In this document: positions 31,231 through 40,810 of the stretch, piece by piece
How the letters are laid out: every line of letters begins with the position of its first letter
Numbering within the stretch: the stretch's first letter is position 1
NCBI GenBank assembly: GCA_965227255.1
Contig: CBDDFS010000002.1
Span: 1,054,001-1,118,000 of the forward strand
Length of the DNA stretch: 64,000 nt
Direction: 5' to 3'
DNA from: CBDDFS01 sp965227255
Lineage (GTDB): Bacteria > Bacteroidota > Bacteroidia > Flavobacteriales_E > Vicingaceae
Notes under the pieces: generated by a model
The model's input: only the letters and a program-made list of their open reading frames with translations
Told to the model about the DNA's origin: nothing
Database searches by the model: none
Made by a program: the position numbers and the translations under genes

Positions 31231-31605
31231 ATGCCTACTATACAGCAATTGGTAAGGAAAGGTCGTTCGACGCAAGCGAAGAAAAGTAAGTCTGCTGCTT
31301 TGAACTCCTGTCCACAAAAAAGAGGGGTTTGTGTAAGGGTTTACACAACGACTCCTAAGAAGCCAAATTCGGCTTTGAGAAAAGTGGCCAGGGTGCGACT
31401 GACAAACGGTAAGGAAGTGAATGCCTATATCCCGGGAGAAGGCCACAATCTTCAGGAACACTCTATTGTTCTTGTGAGAGGTGGAAGAGTAAAAGATCTT
31501 CCAGGTGTAAGGTATCACATTGTAAGAGGAGCCTTGGATACGGCTGGTGTAGAAGGTCGGACTCAAAGAAGGTCTAAGTACGGCGCTAAGAAACCTAAAA
31601 AATAA
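31231..31605 (+). CDS. rpsL: 30S ribosomal protein S12
   Basis: 124 residues, first gene of the str-S10-spc-alpha run. It has TPKKPNSALRKVARVRL and GGRVKDLPGVRYH. Lys43 and Lys88, the positions whose substitution gives streptomycin resistance in other bacteria, are both wild type. S12 lines the decoding centre. It is preceded by a promoter at 31159-31188 and followed by rpsG after 12 nt. Confidence 0.98.
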   Translation: MPTIQQLVRKGRSTQAKKSKSAALNSCPQKRGVCVRVYTTTPKKPNSALRKVARVRLTNGKEVNAYIPGEGHNLQEHSIVLVRGGRVKDLPGVRYHIVRGALDTAGVEGRTQRRSKYGAKKPKK

Positions 31606-31617
31606 GAATAAAGGGAA

Positions 31618-32085
31618 ATGAGAAAAGCCAGAGCAAAAAAGAGGATACTTCTTCCGGACCCAAAATTTAACAACACTGTTGTTACAAGGTTTGTAAACAA
31701 CCTGATGTTGGACGGAAAGAAGAGTATTGCTTTCAACATCTTTTATGACGCCATAGAAGAGGTAAGCGAGAAGACCAAAGAAGATGGTCTGGAAGTGTGG
31801 AAAAAAGCATTGGAAAACGTAACTCCTGCCGTTGAGGTAAGATCAAGAAGAGTTGGGGGTGCAACTTTCCAGATTCCACAACCTATTAGAGAAGATCGAA
31901 AAACTGCTTTGGGCATGAAGTGGTTGATTGGATTCTCAAGGAAAAGAAACGAAAAAAACATGAGTAATAAGTTGGCTGCCGAGATCATTGCTGCGAGCAA
32001 AGAAGAAGGTGCTTCTTTCAAGAAGAAGGAAGATACGCACAAGATGGCTGAAGCTAACAAGGCATTTTCACATTTCAGATTCTAA
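31618..32085 (+). CDS. rpsG: 30S ribosomal protein S7
   Basis: 155 residues. MRKARAKKR, VVTRFVNNLMLDGKKS, SRRVGGATFQIP and MANKLAAE-type helix (MSNKLAAEIIAASKEEG) identify S7, which nucleates assembly of the 30S head. In E. coli S7 is the feedback repressor of this operon; no equivalent site was found here. It is followed by fusA after 7 nt. Confidence 0.98.
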   Translation: MRKARAKKRILLPDPKFNNTVVTRFVNNLMLDGKKSIAFNIFYDAIEEVSEKTKEDGLEVWKKALENVTPAVEVRSRRVGGATFQIPQPIREDRKTALGMKWLIGFSRKRNEKNMSNKLAAEIIAASKEEGASFKKKEDTHKMAEANKAFSHFRF

Positions 32086-32092
32086 TACGTAA

Positions 32093-34201
32093 ATGGCTAA
32101 AAGAGATTTAAAATACACAAGGAATATCGGTATCATGGCTCACATTGATGCCGGTAAGACAACCACAACGGAGCGTATCCTTTATTATACGGGTCTTAGT
32201 CATAAGATCGGTGAGGTGCACGATGGTGCTGCTACGATGGACTGGATGGAGCAGGAGCAGGAAAGAGGTATTACAATTACTTCTGCCGCTACTACAACAT
32301 TCTGGAAGTACAGAGGTGAGGAGTACAAGATGAACATCATCGATACTCCGGGTCACGTTGACTTTACGGTTGAGGTTGAAAGATCTTTGAGGGTTCTTGA
32401 CGGTGCTGTTGCACTTTTCTGCGCAGTGAGTGGTGTTGAGCCTCAATCTGAGACTGTGTGGAGACAGGCCGATAAATATAACGTACCAAGAATCGGTTTC
32501 GTGAACAAGATGGATCGTTCAGGAGCCGATTTTTTTCATGTTATAGAAGACATTAAAGATAAGTTGGGTGCCAACCCAATTCCACTTCAGGTTCCAATCG
32601 GATCAGAAGCTGATTTTAAAGGAGTGGTAGACCTTATTAATAACAAAGCCATTGTTTGGAATGAGGAAGACATGGGTATGACTTTCAAGGAAGTTGAGAT
32701 CCCTGCTGATCTTGTTGATACTGTGGCTACATGGAGAGAGAAGCTGGTTGAAGCAGTTGCTGAATCAGATGAGTCTCTTATGGAAAAATATTTCGAAGAC
32801 CCGGATTCAATTACCGAGGATGAAATGTTAGCTGCGATCAGACAGTCGACATTGAACATGAGCATTACTCCCATTCTTTGCGGTTCTGCCTTTAAGAACA
32901 AAGGTGTTCAAACTGTATTGGATGCGGTAATGACTTTCTTGCCTAGTCCGGTAGACATTGAAAATGTTTCAGGTATCAATCCTAAAACAGATAAAGAAGA
33001 AACAAGAAAGCCGGAATCTACTGAGCCGTTCTCAGCCTTGGCTTTTAAAATTGCTACCGATCCATTTGTAGGTCGACTTTGTTTCTTCAGAGTTTATTCT
33101 GGAACACTTGCTGCTGGATCTTATGTATTGAATACGAGATCTGATAAAAAAGAAAGGATTTCCAGAATTTTCCAAATGCATTCAAACAAGCAGAATTCTA
33201 TTGACGCTATTGAAGCTGGTGATATTGGAGCGGGTGTTGGATTTAAGGATATCAAAACAGGTGATACTCTTTGCGACGAGAAGAATCCGATCATCCTTGA
33301 ATCAATGACCTTCCCGGATCCTGTAATCGGTATAGCTATCGAGCCAAAAACTCAGGCTGACGTTGATAAGCTTGGTGTTGCTCTTGGGAAGCTTTCAGAA
33401 GAGGATCCAACGTTTACAGTTAAGACGGATGAAGATTCTGGTCAGACTGTTATTAGCGGTATGGGTGAACTTCACCTTGAGATCCTTATCGACAGGTTGA
33501 AAAGAGAATTTAAAGTAGAGTGTAATCAAGGTGCTCCTCAGGTTGCTTACAAAGAAGCAATTACGGGAAGAGTTGAACACAGAGAAACATACAAGAAGCA
33601 GACTGGTGGTAGAGGTAAATTTGCCGATATCCAGGTTATTATCGAGCCTAACGATGATGCAGAAAATCCAGGTTTGGTCTTTGTAAACGAGATCAAAGGT
33701 GGTAACATTCCTAGAGAATTTATTCCATCTGTTGAGAAAGGTTTTGAATTGGCCATGGCCAATGGTGTACTCGCCGGTTACAGTGTTGATAGTTTGAAAG
33801 TTACTTTGGTTGATGGTTCGTTCCACGCGGTGGATTCAGATCAACTTTCTTTCGAATTAGCTGCGAAATTGGCATATAAAGAAGCCTTACCTAAGGCTAA
33901 TCCTGTGATTCTTGAACCAATCATGAAAATTGAAGTAGTTACTCCGGAAGAATCTATGGGAGATATCGTGGGAGACCTTAACAGAAGAAGAGGTCACATG
34001 GATGGAATGGATTCAAAGGCCGGTGCTCAGATCATCAAAGCGAAAGTTCCTCTATCAGAAATGTTTGGATACGTTACTGCATTGAGAACTATGTCTTCGG
34101 GTAGAGCATCATCTACAATGGAGTTCTCGCATTATGATCAAGTGTCAAGAGCTATTCAGGATGAAATAGTTGCAAAAGTAAAAGGTAAGGTAGAAGCTTA
34201 A
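32093..34201 (+). CDS. fusA: Elongation factor G
   Basis: A 702-residue translational GTPase that drives translocation. G1 is AHIDAGKTTTTERI (residues 16-29), G2 ERGITITSAATT, G3 DTPGHVDFT and G4 NKMDRSGADF. Domains II-V follow at the standard length. It sits in its usual place between rpsG and rpsJ, since tuf is absent here. Confidence 0.98.
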   Translation: MAKRDLKYTRNIGIMAHIDAGKTTTTERILYYTGLSHKIGEVHDGAATMDWMEQEQERGITITSAATTTFWKYRGEEYKMNIIDTPGHVDFTVEVERSLRVLDGAVALFCAVSGVEPQSETVWRQADKYNVPRIGFVNKMDRSGADFFHVIEDIKDKLGANPIPLQVPIGSEADFKGVVDLINNKAIVWNEEDMGMTFKEVEIPADLVDTVATWREKLVEAVAESDESLMEKYFEDPDSITEDEMLAAIRQSTLNMSITPILCGSAFKNKGVQTVLDAVMTFLPSPVDIENVSGINPKTDKEETRKPESTEPFSALAFKIATDPFVGRLCFFRVYSGTLAAGSYVLNTRSDKKERISRIFQMHSNKQNSIDAIEAGDIGAGVGFKDIKTGDTLCDEKNPIILESMTFPDPVIGIAIEPKTQADVDKLGVALGKLSEEDPTFTVKTDEDSGQTVISGMGELHLEILIDRLKREFKVECNQGAPQVAYKEAITGRVEHRETYKKQTGGRGKFADIQVIIEPNDDAENPGLVFVNEIKGGNIPREFIPSVEKGFELAMANGVLAGYSVDSLKVTLVDGSFHAVDSDQLSFELAAKLAYKEALPKANPVILEPIMKIEVVTPEESMGDIVGDLNRRRGHMDGMDSKAGAQIIKAKVPLSEMFGYVTALRTMSSGRASSTMEFSHYDQVSRAIQDEIVAKVKGKVEA

Positions 34202-34212
34202 TTTTTAAAGAA

Positions 34213-34518
34213 ATGAGTCAGAAAATCAGAATAAAACTTAAATCGTACGATTACAACCTGGTTGATAAGTCAGCTGAGAAGATCGTTAAGACGGTTAAGT
34301 CGACAGGTGCAGTAGTTAGTGGTCCTATTCCACTTCCAACGCACAAAAGGATCTTCACTGTGTTGAAATCCCCTCACGTGAACAAAAAGTCACGAGAGCA
34401 ATTCAAGCTTTGTTCTTACAAAAGGCTGATGGACATCTACAGCTCAACTTCTAAAACAGTTGATGCATTGATGAAATTGGAATTGCCAAGTGGAGTTGAT
34501 GTAGAAATTAAGGTCTGA
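34213..34518 (+). CDS. rpsJ: 30S ribosomal protein S10 / NusE
   Basis: 101 residues with RIKLKSYDYNLVDKSAEKIV, GPIPLPTHKRIFTVL and SREQFKLCSYKRLMDI. It is a 30S head protein and also a transcription antitermination partner (NusE). It lies 11 nt after fusA and opens the S10 part of the operon. Confidence 0.98.
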   Translation: MSQKIRIKLKSYDYNLVDKSAEKIVKTVKSTGAVVSGPIPLPTHKRIFTVLKSPHVNKKSREQFKLCSYKRLMDIYSSTSKTVDALMKLELPSGVDVEIKV

Positions 34519-34537
34519 TCAGATAATATTTAGAACG

Positions 34538-35152
34538 ATGGAAGGAATAATCGGAAAAAAGATAGGAATGACAAGCATTTACTCTGAAGAGGGTAAAGCG
34601 ATTCCGTGTACGCTGGTAGAAGCCGGACCATGTGTGGTAACTCAGGTTAAGACTGAGGAAACAGATGGATACACTGCTGTTCAGCTTGGTTTCGACGAGA
34701 AAAAAGAAAAGAACACTCCGAAAGCGGAAATGGGTCATTTCAAAAATGCCAAGACGACTCCAAAGAGAAAGTTGGTAGAATTTGAAGGATTTGGCGAAGC
34801 TAAGTTGGGTGACGTGATCACTACTGAGATCTTTGAAGAAGGAGAGTGGGTTGACGTTTCAGGAACATCTAAAGGAAAAGGATTCCAGGGTGTTGTAAAG
34901 AGACATGGATTCCATGGTGTAGGTGGTCAGACTCACGGTCAGCATAACAGGTTGAGAGCTCCCGGTTCATTGGGTGCATCTTCAACACCTTCAAGAGTAA
35001 TGAAGGGTTTGAGAATGGCTGGTCAGACTGGTAACAAAAAAGTGACTGCATTGAACCTGCAGGTTGTAAAAGTGATGAACGAGGACAACGTATTGGTATT
35101 GAAAGGAAGCATTCCTGGTGCCAAGGGTTCTTATGTTGTAGTTCGCAAATAA
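34538..35152 (+). CDS. rplC: 50S ribosomal protein L3
   Basis: 204 residues. GIIGKKIGMTSIYSEEGKAI at the N-terminus and GKGFQGVVKRHGF, THGQHNRLRAPGS in the central loop that reaches the peptidyl-transferase centre. Length is normal for Bacteroidota. It is followed by rplD after 13 nt. Confidence 0.98.
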   Translation: MEGIIGKKIGMTSIYSEEGKAIPCTLVEAGPCVVTQVKTEETDGYTAVQLGFDEKKEKNTPKAEMGHFKNAKTTPKRKLVEFEGFGEAKLGDVITTEIFEEGEWVDVSGTSKGKGFQGVVKRHGFHGVGGQTHGQHNRLRAPGSLGASSTPSRVMKGLRMAGQTGNKKVTALNLQVVKVMNEDNVLVLKGSIPGAKGSYVVVRK

Positions 35153-35165
35153 TACTGATTGAAAG

Positions 35166-35792
35166 ATGGAATTGGTAATAAAAAATACAAGCGGTAAAGA
35201 CACGAGTAAGAAGGTTACTCTGAAGAAGGAGATCTATGGCATTGAACCAAATAACAATGCGATCTATCTCGACGTGAAACAACACTTGGCCAATCGTCGT
35301 CAGGGAACGCACTCTTCTCTTGAAGTAAGCACGATCTCTGGAAGTACAAGGAAGTTGAAAAAACAGAAAGGTACAGGTACGGCAAGATTGGGTAGCATCA
35401 AATCTCCACTTTTGAGAGGAGGTGCGAGAGCCTTTGGACCACATCCGAGAGATTATAGCTTCAAGCTCAACAAAAAAGTAAAACAATTGGCCAGAAAATC
35501 TGCCCTTTCATACAAGGCGAAAGAAGGGTCAATTCAAATCGTAGAGGACTTCAATATGGACAATCCGAAAACCAAGGAATTTGTTCAGATTCTGGACAAC
35601 CTCAAGGTCTCAGACAAAAAGACTTTGATCGTGTTGGGAGAGGCGAATAAAAACATATATTTGTCGGCCCGAAATTTAACAAGGTCTTCTGTGGTAAGTA
35701 GTTCAGAATTAAGCACTTACGATATTCTGAATGCAGATAGTCTTGTGCTTTCGGCTAGCTCAGTTGCTAAAATTGACGAATTATTTAGTTAA
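35166..35792 (+). CDS. rplD: 50S ribosomal protein L4
   Basis: 208 residues. The exit-tunnel loop is visible as KQKGTGTARLGSIKSPLLRG and is complete, with the Lys/Gly residues that narrow the tunnel, so no macrolide-resistance deletion is seen. In E. coli L4 represses the S10 operon. It precedes rplW by 6 nt. Confidence 0.98.
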   Translation: MELVIKNTSGKDTSKKVTLKKEIYGIEPNNNAIYLDVKQHLANRRQGTHSSLEVSTISGSTRKLKKQKGTGTARLGSIKSPLLRGGARAFGPHPRDYSFKLNKKVKQLARKSALSYKAKEGSIQIVEDFNMDNPKTKEFVQILDNLKVSDKKTLIVLGEANKNIYLSARNLTRSSVVSSSELSTYDILNADSLVLSASSVAKIDELFS

Positions 35793-35798
35793 AAAGAG

Positions 35799-36089
35799 AT
35801 GGATATTTTATTGAAACCGATCATTACTGAAAAAATGACAACTGTTGGAGAGAAATTCAACAGATATGGATTTGTCGTCAATAGAAGAGCAAACAAGATT
35901 CAGATCAAGAATGCTGTTGAGAAGATGTACGGCGTTTCAGTTGAGAGCGTTAACACGATGAACTACAAAGGAAAAGTATCTAGCAGATACACAAAAGGTG
36001 GTTTGATCGTTGGAAAGAAAAATGATGTGAAGAAAGCTGTGATCACACTATCTGATGGAGACGTGATCGACTTTTACAGCAACATATAA
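35799..36089 (+). CDS. rplW: 50S ribosomal protein L23
   Basis: 96 residues. LLKPIITEKM, RYGFVVNRRANKIQIKNAVE and VNTMNYKGK identify L23, which sits at the tunnel exit and is the docking point for trigger factor and SRP. It is followed by rplB after 12 nt. Confidence 0.97.
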   Translation: MDILLKPIITEKMTTVGEKFNRYGFVVNRRANKIQIKNAVEKMYGVSVESVNTMNYKGKVSSRYTKGGLIVGKKNDVKKAVITLSDGDVIDFYSNI

Positions 36090-36101
36090 AGAGATTGAGA
36101 A

Positions 36102-36926
<825 letters not shown>

Positions 36927-36932
36927 AGAATT

Positions 36933-37214
36933 ATGAGCAGGTCATTAAAGAAACCACCATTCGTACACTACAAGTTGGCTCAGAGAGTTGAAGAAGCTCA
37001 GAGTTCAGGTAAAAAATCTGTGATCAAGACATGGTCAAGAGCATCCATGATCACTCCTGAATTTGTAGGACTGACAATTGCAGTGCACAACGGAAATAAA
37101 TTCATTCCGGTATATGTTTCAGAAAACATGGTAGGTCACAAACTGGGAGAATTTGCTCCGACAAGAACCTTCAGAGGTCACGCCGGAAATAAAAAAGATA
37201 AAGGAAAAAGATAA
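36933..37214 (+). CDS. rpsS: 30S ribosomal protein S19
   Basis: 93 residues with RSLKKPPFV, WSRASMITPEFVGLTIAVHN and GHKLGEFAPTRTFRGHAG. It is a 30S head protein contacting bridge B1. It has the standard position between rplB and rplV. Confidence 0.98.
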   Translation: MSRSLKKPPFVHYKLAQRVEEAQSSGKKSVIKTWSRASMITPEFVGLTIAVHNGNKFIPVYVSENMVGHKLGEFAPTRTFRGHAGNKKDKGKR

Positions 37215-37223
37215 CATACGCAT

Positions 37224-37634
37224 ATGGGCGCCAGAAAGAAAAATAGAGCAGAAAGCCTTAAGGAAGAAAGGAAGAACATCAGCTTCGCGAAGTTGAATGA
37301 TTGTCCTACGTCTCCAAGAAAAATGAGGTTAGTAGCCGACATGATCAGAGGTCAGGAAGTATCAAAAGCTCTGTTCATGCTTCAGCATTCTCCGAAGGAA
37401 GCATCAGGTAGACTGGAGAAATTATTGAAGTCGGCCATCGCAAACTGGGAAGCTAAGAACGAAGGATTGAAGCCGGAAGAAAGCAACCTGTATGTGAGCA
37501 GTGTTATGGTAGACAGCGGAAGAGTATTGAAAAGATTGAGACCAGCTCCACAGGGAAGAGGTCACAGAATTAGAAAAAGATCTAATCACGTAACCATCGT
37601 GGTTGATAGTTTGAATAAAAACAACGAAGAATAA
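37224..37634 (+). CDS. rplV: 50S ribosomal protein L22
   Basis: 136 residues. SPRKMRLVADMIRGQEVSKA and the tunnel hairpin RAPQGRGHRIRKRSNHVT-type (RLRPAPQGRGHRIRKRSN) are intact. The N-terminus is about 20 residues longer than in E. coli, rich in Lys and Arg. Its stop codon overlaps the rpsC start (TAATG at 37632-37636). Confidence 0.97.
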   Translation: MGARKKNRAESLKEERKNISFAKLNDCPTSPRKMRLVADMIRGQEVSKALFMLQHSPKEASGRLEKLLKSAIANWEAKNEGLKPEESNLYVSSVMVDSGRVLKRLRPAPQGRGHRIRKRSNHVTIVVDSLNKNNEE

Positions 37635-38332
37635 TGGGACAGAAGGCTAATCCAATTTCAAATCGCCTGGGCATTATCAAAGGTTGGGATTCCAACTGGT
37701 ATGGTGGCCGTCGTTATGCCGGTAAACTGGTTGAGGACAACAAGATCAGAAAGTACGTTTTGGCTAGGTTGCCAAAAGGTAACATTTCAAAGATCGTTAT
37801 TGAAAGAACTTTGAAACTGATCACAGTTACAATCAACACTTCAAGACCTGGAATCATCATTGGTAAAGGAGGAAAAGAGGTTGATAAACTGAAGGAAGAG
37901 TTGAAGAAGATCACGAGCAAGGACGTTCAGATCAACATTTTTGAGATCAAAAGACCAGAGCTTGATGCCAAGTTGGTTGCCGATAGTGTTGCCAGACAAA
38001 TTGAAGGAAGGATTTCATTCAGAAGAGCTGCTAAAATGGCTGTTTCTTCATCCATGAGAATGGGTGCTGAAGGAATCAAGGTTACTGTTTCCGGAAGATT
38101 GGGTGGTGCTGAAATGGCAAGAACCGAATCTTACAAGGATGGTAGAATTCCATTGCACACCTTCAGAGCTGACATTGATTATGCTTTGTCTGAGGCCCAC
38201 ACTAAACTGGGAAGAATTGGTGTAAAGGTTTGGATCTGTCGAGGTGAGGTTTATGGAAAGAGAGATCTTTCACCGAACATCGGACAGGGAAGAGGAAAGT
38301 CTGGTGGACCAAGACAAGGAAGAAAGCAGTAA
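37634..38332 (+). CDS. rpsC: 30S ribosomal protein S3
   Basis: 232 residues. The KH domain RPGIIIGKGGKEVDKLKEEL is followed by the C-terminal S3 domain with RMGAEGIKVTVSGRLGGAEM. Length and motifs are normal. The TAA stop is the first three bases of a TAACGAA heptamer array, which separates it from rplP by an unusually wide 37 nt. Confidence 0.98.
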   Translation: MGQKANPISNRLGIIKGWDSNWYGGRRYAGKLVEDNKIRKYVLARLPKGNISKIVIERTLKLITVTINTSRPGIIIGKGGKEVDKLKEELKKITSKDVQINIFEIKRPELDAKLVADSVARQIEGRISFRRAAKMAVSSSMRMGAEGIKVTVSGRLGGAEMARTESYKDGRIPLHTFRADIDYALSEAHTKLGRIGVKVWICRGEVYGKRDLSPNIGQGRGKSGGPRQGRKQ

Positions 38333-38364
38333 CGAATTACGAATAACGAACTACGAATAACGAA
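38330..38364. repeat. TAACGAA heptamer array inside the S10 operon
   Basis: Five consecutive 7-nt units: TAACGAA, TTACGAA, TAACGAA, CTACGAA, TAACGAA. The first starts on the rpsC stop codon and the last ends 5 nt before the rplP ATG, so the array fills the whole intercistronic gap and occupies the ribosome-binding region of rplP. Confidence 0.9.
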
Positions 38365-38369
38365 GTAAA

Positions 38370-38789
38370 ATGTTAACACCGAAGAGAACGAAATTCCGTA
38401 AGATGCAGAAAGGCCGCATGAAAGGTAATGCCCAAAAGGGTTCTACCATGGCCTTCGGAACATTTGGAATCAAAGCGATGGAAGAAGCCTGGTTGACTTC
38501 TCGTCAGATCGAGGCAGCCCGTATCGCGGTTACCAGGTATATGAAAAGGGAAGGTCAGATCTGGATCAGAGTTTTTCCTGACAAGCCTGTTACCAAGAAA
38601 CCAGCCGAAGTAAGGATGGGTAAAGGTAAAGGTTCACCGGAATACTTTGTTGCAGTTGTTCGTCCAGGAAGAGTGCTTTTCGAAGCGGAAGGTGTTTCTT
38701 ACGAAGTAGCGAAGGAAGCCCTAAGACTTGCGGCTCAGAAACTTCCGATTAAGACAAAATTTATCGTTAGACACGATTACGAAGGATAA
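38370..38789 (+). CDS. rplP: 50S ribosomal protein L16
   Basis: 139 residues. KRTKFRKMQKGRMKGNAQKG at the N-terminus, and RVFPDKPVTKKPAEVRMGKG. GSPEYFVAVVRPGRVLFE follows. It binds near the A-site finger and is needed for late 50S assembly. Upstream is the heptamer array and no purine-rich Shine-Dalgarno apart from GAAG at 38362-38365. Confidence 0.98.
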   Translation: MLTPKRTKFRKMQKGRMKGNAQKGSTMAFGTFGIKAMEEAWLTSRQIEAARIAVTRYMKREGQIWIRVFPDKPVTKKPAEVRMGKGKGSPEYFVAVVRPGRVLFEAEGVSYEVAKEALRLAAQKLPIKTKFIVRHDYEG

Positions 38790-38795
38790 AAAGAA

Positions 38796-38999
38796 ATGAA
38801 ACAGATAGACATTAAAGATTTATCTACCGAGGATCTGAATGAGAAACTCGCAGAGCAACTGGAATTGCTTACGAAACTCAGAATGAGTCATGCGGTTTCC
38901 CCACTGGAAAACCCAAAACAAATGGGTTCTATCAGAAAGACGATCGCAAGGGTTAAGACAGAGTTGAGAAAAAGGGAATTGCAAGAAACAGCTAATTGA
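38796..38999 (+). CDS. rpmC: 50S ribosomal protein L29
   Basis: 67 residues, all helical. IKDLSTEDLNEKLAEQLELL and NPKQMGSIRKTIARVKTEL identify L29, a tunnel-exit protein next to L23. Its TGA stop overlaps the rpsQ start (TGATG at 38997-39001). Confidence 0.96.
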   Translation: MKQIDIKDLSTEDLNEKLAEQLELLTKLRMSHAVSPLENPKQMGSIRKTIARVKTELRKRELQETAN

Positions 39000-39265
39000 T
39001 GGCAGTCATGGAAAAAAGAAACCTTAGAAAAGAAAGAATTGGTGTGGTTACCAGCAATAAGATGGACAAGTCTATCGTAGTTGCGGTTGAAAGAAAAGTG
39101 AAGCACCCTATTTATGGAAAGTTCGTTAAAACGACTTCCAAGTTTATGGCTCATGATGAGAAAAATGAGTGCCAGATTGGTGATACAGTAAAAATTATGG
39201 AGACCAGACCCTTGAGTAAAAGCAAGAACTGGAGGATGTCTGAGATCTTAGAAAGAGCGAAATAA
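38999..39265 (+). CDS. rpsQ: 30S ribosomal protein S17
   Basis: 88 residues from the ATG at 38999, which overlaps the rpmC stop; an in-frame ATG at 39008 gives MEKRNLRKERIG, the commoner N-terminus. The OB-fold segments GVVTSNKMDKSIVVAVERK and IYGKFVKTTSKFMAHDE are clear. It is a primary 16S rRNA-binding protein. Confidence 0.96.
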   Translation: MAVMEKRNLRKERIGVVTSNKMDKSIVVAVERKVKHPIYGKFVKTTSKFMAHDEKNECQIGDTVKIMETRPLSKSKNWRMSEILERAK

Positions 39266-39266
39266 A

Positions 39267-39635
39267 ATGATACAACAGGAATCAAGATTATCAGTTGCAG
39301 ATAACAGCGGAGCCAAAGAAGTTCTGTGCATCAGAGTTCTTGGAGGTACCAAAAGAAGGTATGCCAGCATTGGTGACACCATCGTTTGTACTGTGAAAGA
39401 CGCCATGCCTTCAGGAAACGTGAAGAAAGGAGCTGTTAGCAGAGGGGTAATCGTTAGAACGAAAAAAGAAATCAGAAGACAGGATGGTTCATACATCCGA
39501 TTTGATGATAATGCCGTGGTATTGCTTAACGAAGCCGGTGAAATGAGAGGAACAAGGATTTTTGGTCCTGTTGCCAGAGAGTTGAGAGAAAAGCAATACA
39601 TGAAGATTGTTTCACTTGCACCTGAAGTACTATAA
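39267..39635 (+). CDS. rplN: 50S ribosomal protein L14
   Basis: 122 residues. IQQESRLSVADNSGAKEVLC, VKKGAVSRGVIVRTKKE and RIFGPVARELREKQYMKIVS match L14, which forms intersubunit bridges and binds the silencing factor RsfS. It starts one base after rpsQ ends. Confidence 0.98.
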   Translation: MIQQESRLSVADNSGAKEVLCIRVLGGTKRRYASIGDTIVCTVKDAMPSGNVKKGAVSRGVIVRTKKEIRRQDGSYIRFDDNAVVLLNEAGEMRGTRIFGPVARELREKQYMKIVSLAPEVL

Positions 39636-39639
39636 GGAA

Positions 39640-39966
39640 ATGAAAATGATTAAGCCACATATTAAGAAAGGCGATACTGTTGAAGTGATCAGCGGTGAGT
39701 CAAAAGGACAAAGAGGAAGAGTGATCAAGGTAATGCCTCAGGAATACAAGGCCTTTGTTGAAGGTGAAGGTATCAAGAAGGCTACAAAACACTCAAAGCC
39801 GACTTCGGCAAATCCTCAAGGTGGTATTGTACACCAGGATATAGCTATTCACATTTCTAATCTGATGTTGGTTGACAGTAAGGGTAAAACCAAGGTCAGC
39901 TTCCAAAGAAATGAGGAAGGAAAAAGAGTAAGGTTTTCAAAGAATAACCCTAAGGAAGAGATTTAA
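39640..39966 (+). CDS. rplX: 50S ribosomal protein L24
   Basis: 108 residues from the ATG at 39640, preceded by AAGGA; an upstream ATG at 39607 lies inside rplN and is unlikely. The KOW motif KKGDTVEVISGESKGQRGRV is near the N-terminus, followed by SANPQGGIVHQDIAIHISNL. It is an assembly initiator of the 50S subunit. Confidence 0.95.
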   Translation: MKMIKPHIKKGDTVEVISGESKGQRGRVIKVMPQEYKAFVEGEGIKKATKHSKPTSANPQGGIVHQDIAIHISNLMLVDSKGKTKVSFQRNEEGKRVRFSKNNPKEEI

Positions 39967-39967
39967 A

Positions 39968-40513
39968 ATGTATACACCGAGATTAAAAACCAAGTATTAC
40001 GACGAGATCCAATCATCTCTTAAAGAGACGTTCGGGTACTCGAGTATAATGGCCGTTCCCAAGATCCAGAAGATCAGCATCAACCAGGGAATAGGTGCAG
40101 CCGTGGCCGATAAGAAATTGATCGACTCTGCAGTTGAAGAGATGACGATGATTACCGGACAGAAAGCGGTTCCAACTCTTTCTAAAAAGGACATCTCAAA
40201 CTTTAAGTTGAGAAAGAAGATGCCTATTGGAGCTAGAGTTACTTTGAGAGGAGACAATATGTACGAATTTCTTGACAGATTGATCTCAGTTGCTCTTCCA
40301 AGAACAAGGGACTTCAGAGGAATCAAGAAAGAGGGATTTGACGGAAGAGGAAATTACACTCTTGGTATCAAAGAACAGATCATTTTTCCAGAGATCGATA
40401 TTGACAAGATCAATAACATCACCGGAATGGATATCACCTTTGTTACTTCCGCCAAAACGGATAATGAAGCAAAAGAATTATTAAAACTATTTGGATTACC
40501 ATTTAAAAACTGA
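39968..40513 (+). CDS. rplE: 50S ribosomal protein L5
   Basis: 181 residues. PKIQKISINQGIGAAVADKK, TGQKAVPTLSKKDISNFKLR and PIGARVTLRGDNMYEFLDRL identify L5, which binds 5S rRNA and the P-site tRNA. It begins one base after rplX ends. Confidence 0.98.
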   Translation: MYTPRLKTKYYDEIQSSLKETFGYSSIMAVPKIQKISINQGIGAAVADKKLIDSAVEEMTMITGQKAVPTLSKKDISNFKLRKKMPIGARVTLRGDNMYEFLDRLISVALPRTRDFRGIKKEGFDGRGNYTLGIKEQIIFPEIDIDKINNITGMDITFVTSAKTDNEAKELLKLFGLPFKN

Positions 40514-40519
40514 TAAGAG

Positions 40520-40789
40520 ATGGCAAAGGAATCAATGAAAGCCAGAGAAAGGAAAAGAGCTGCGATGGTAGAAAAGTATGCAGAGAAAAGAGCTGCACTT
40601 TTGGCCGCCGGAGACTACGAAGGCTTGCAAAAACTGCCTAAAAATGCTTCTCCTGTGAGAAAGCACAACAGATGCCTGTTGACCGGAAGACCAAAAGGAT
40701 ACATGCGTCAGTTTGGTATTTCAAGGGTTACTTTCAGGGAGATGGCTTCTGCCGGATTGATCCCGGGTGTAACGAAGGCTAGTTGGTAA
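40520..40789 (+). CDS. rpsN: 30S ribosomal protein S14 (zinc-independent form)
   Basis: 89 residues, the long form. KKLPKNASPVRKHNRCLLTG is followed by RPKGYMRQFGISRVTFREMA. It has a single Cys and no CxxC pairs, so it cannot bind zinc as the short C+ form does. It follows rplE after 6 nt. Confidence 0.97.
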   Translation: MAKESMKARERKRAAMVEKYAEKRAALLAAGDYEGLQKLPKNASPVRKHNRCLLTGRPKGYMRQFGISRVTFREMASAGLIPGVTKASW

Positions 40790-40810
40790 AAAGATTAATA
40801 TAAAAGGAAA

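Noticed and set aside
34869..35486. 205-residue minus-strand frame over rplC-rplD
   Set aside because: It spans two highly conserved genes on the other strand and has no recognisable features.
39607..39639. Longer rplX start inside rplN
   Set aside because: The extra residues (MFHLHLKYYKE) are the out-of-frame reading of the rplN end; AAGGA precedes the ATG at 39640.
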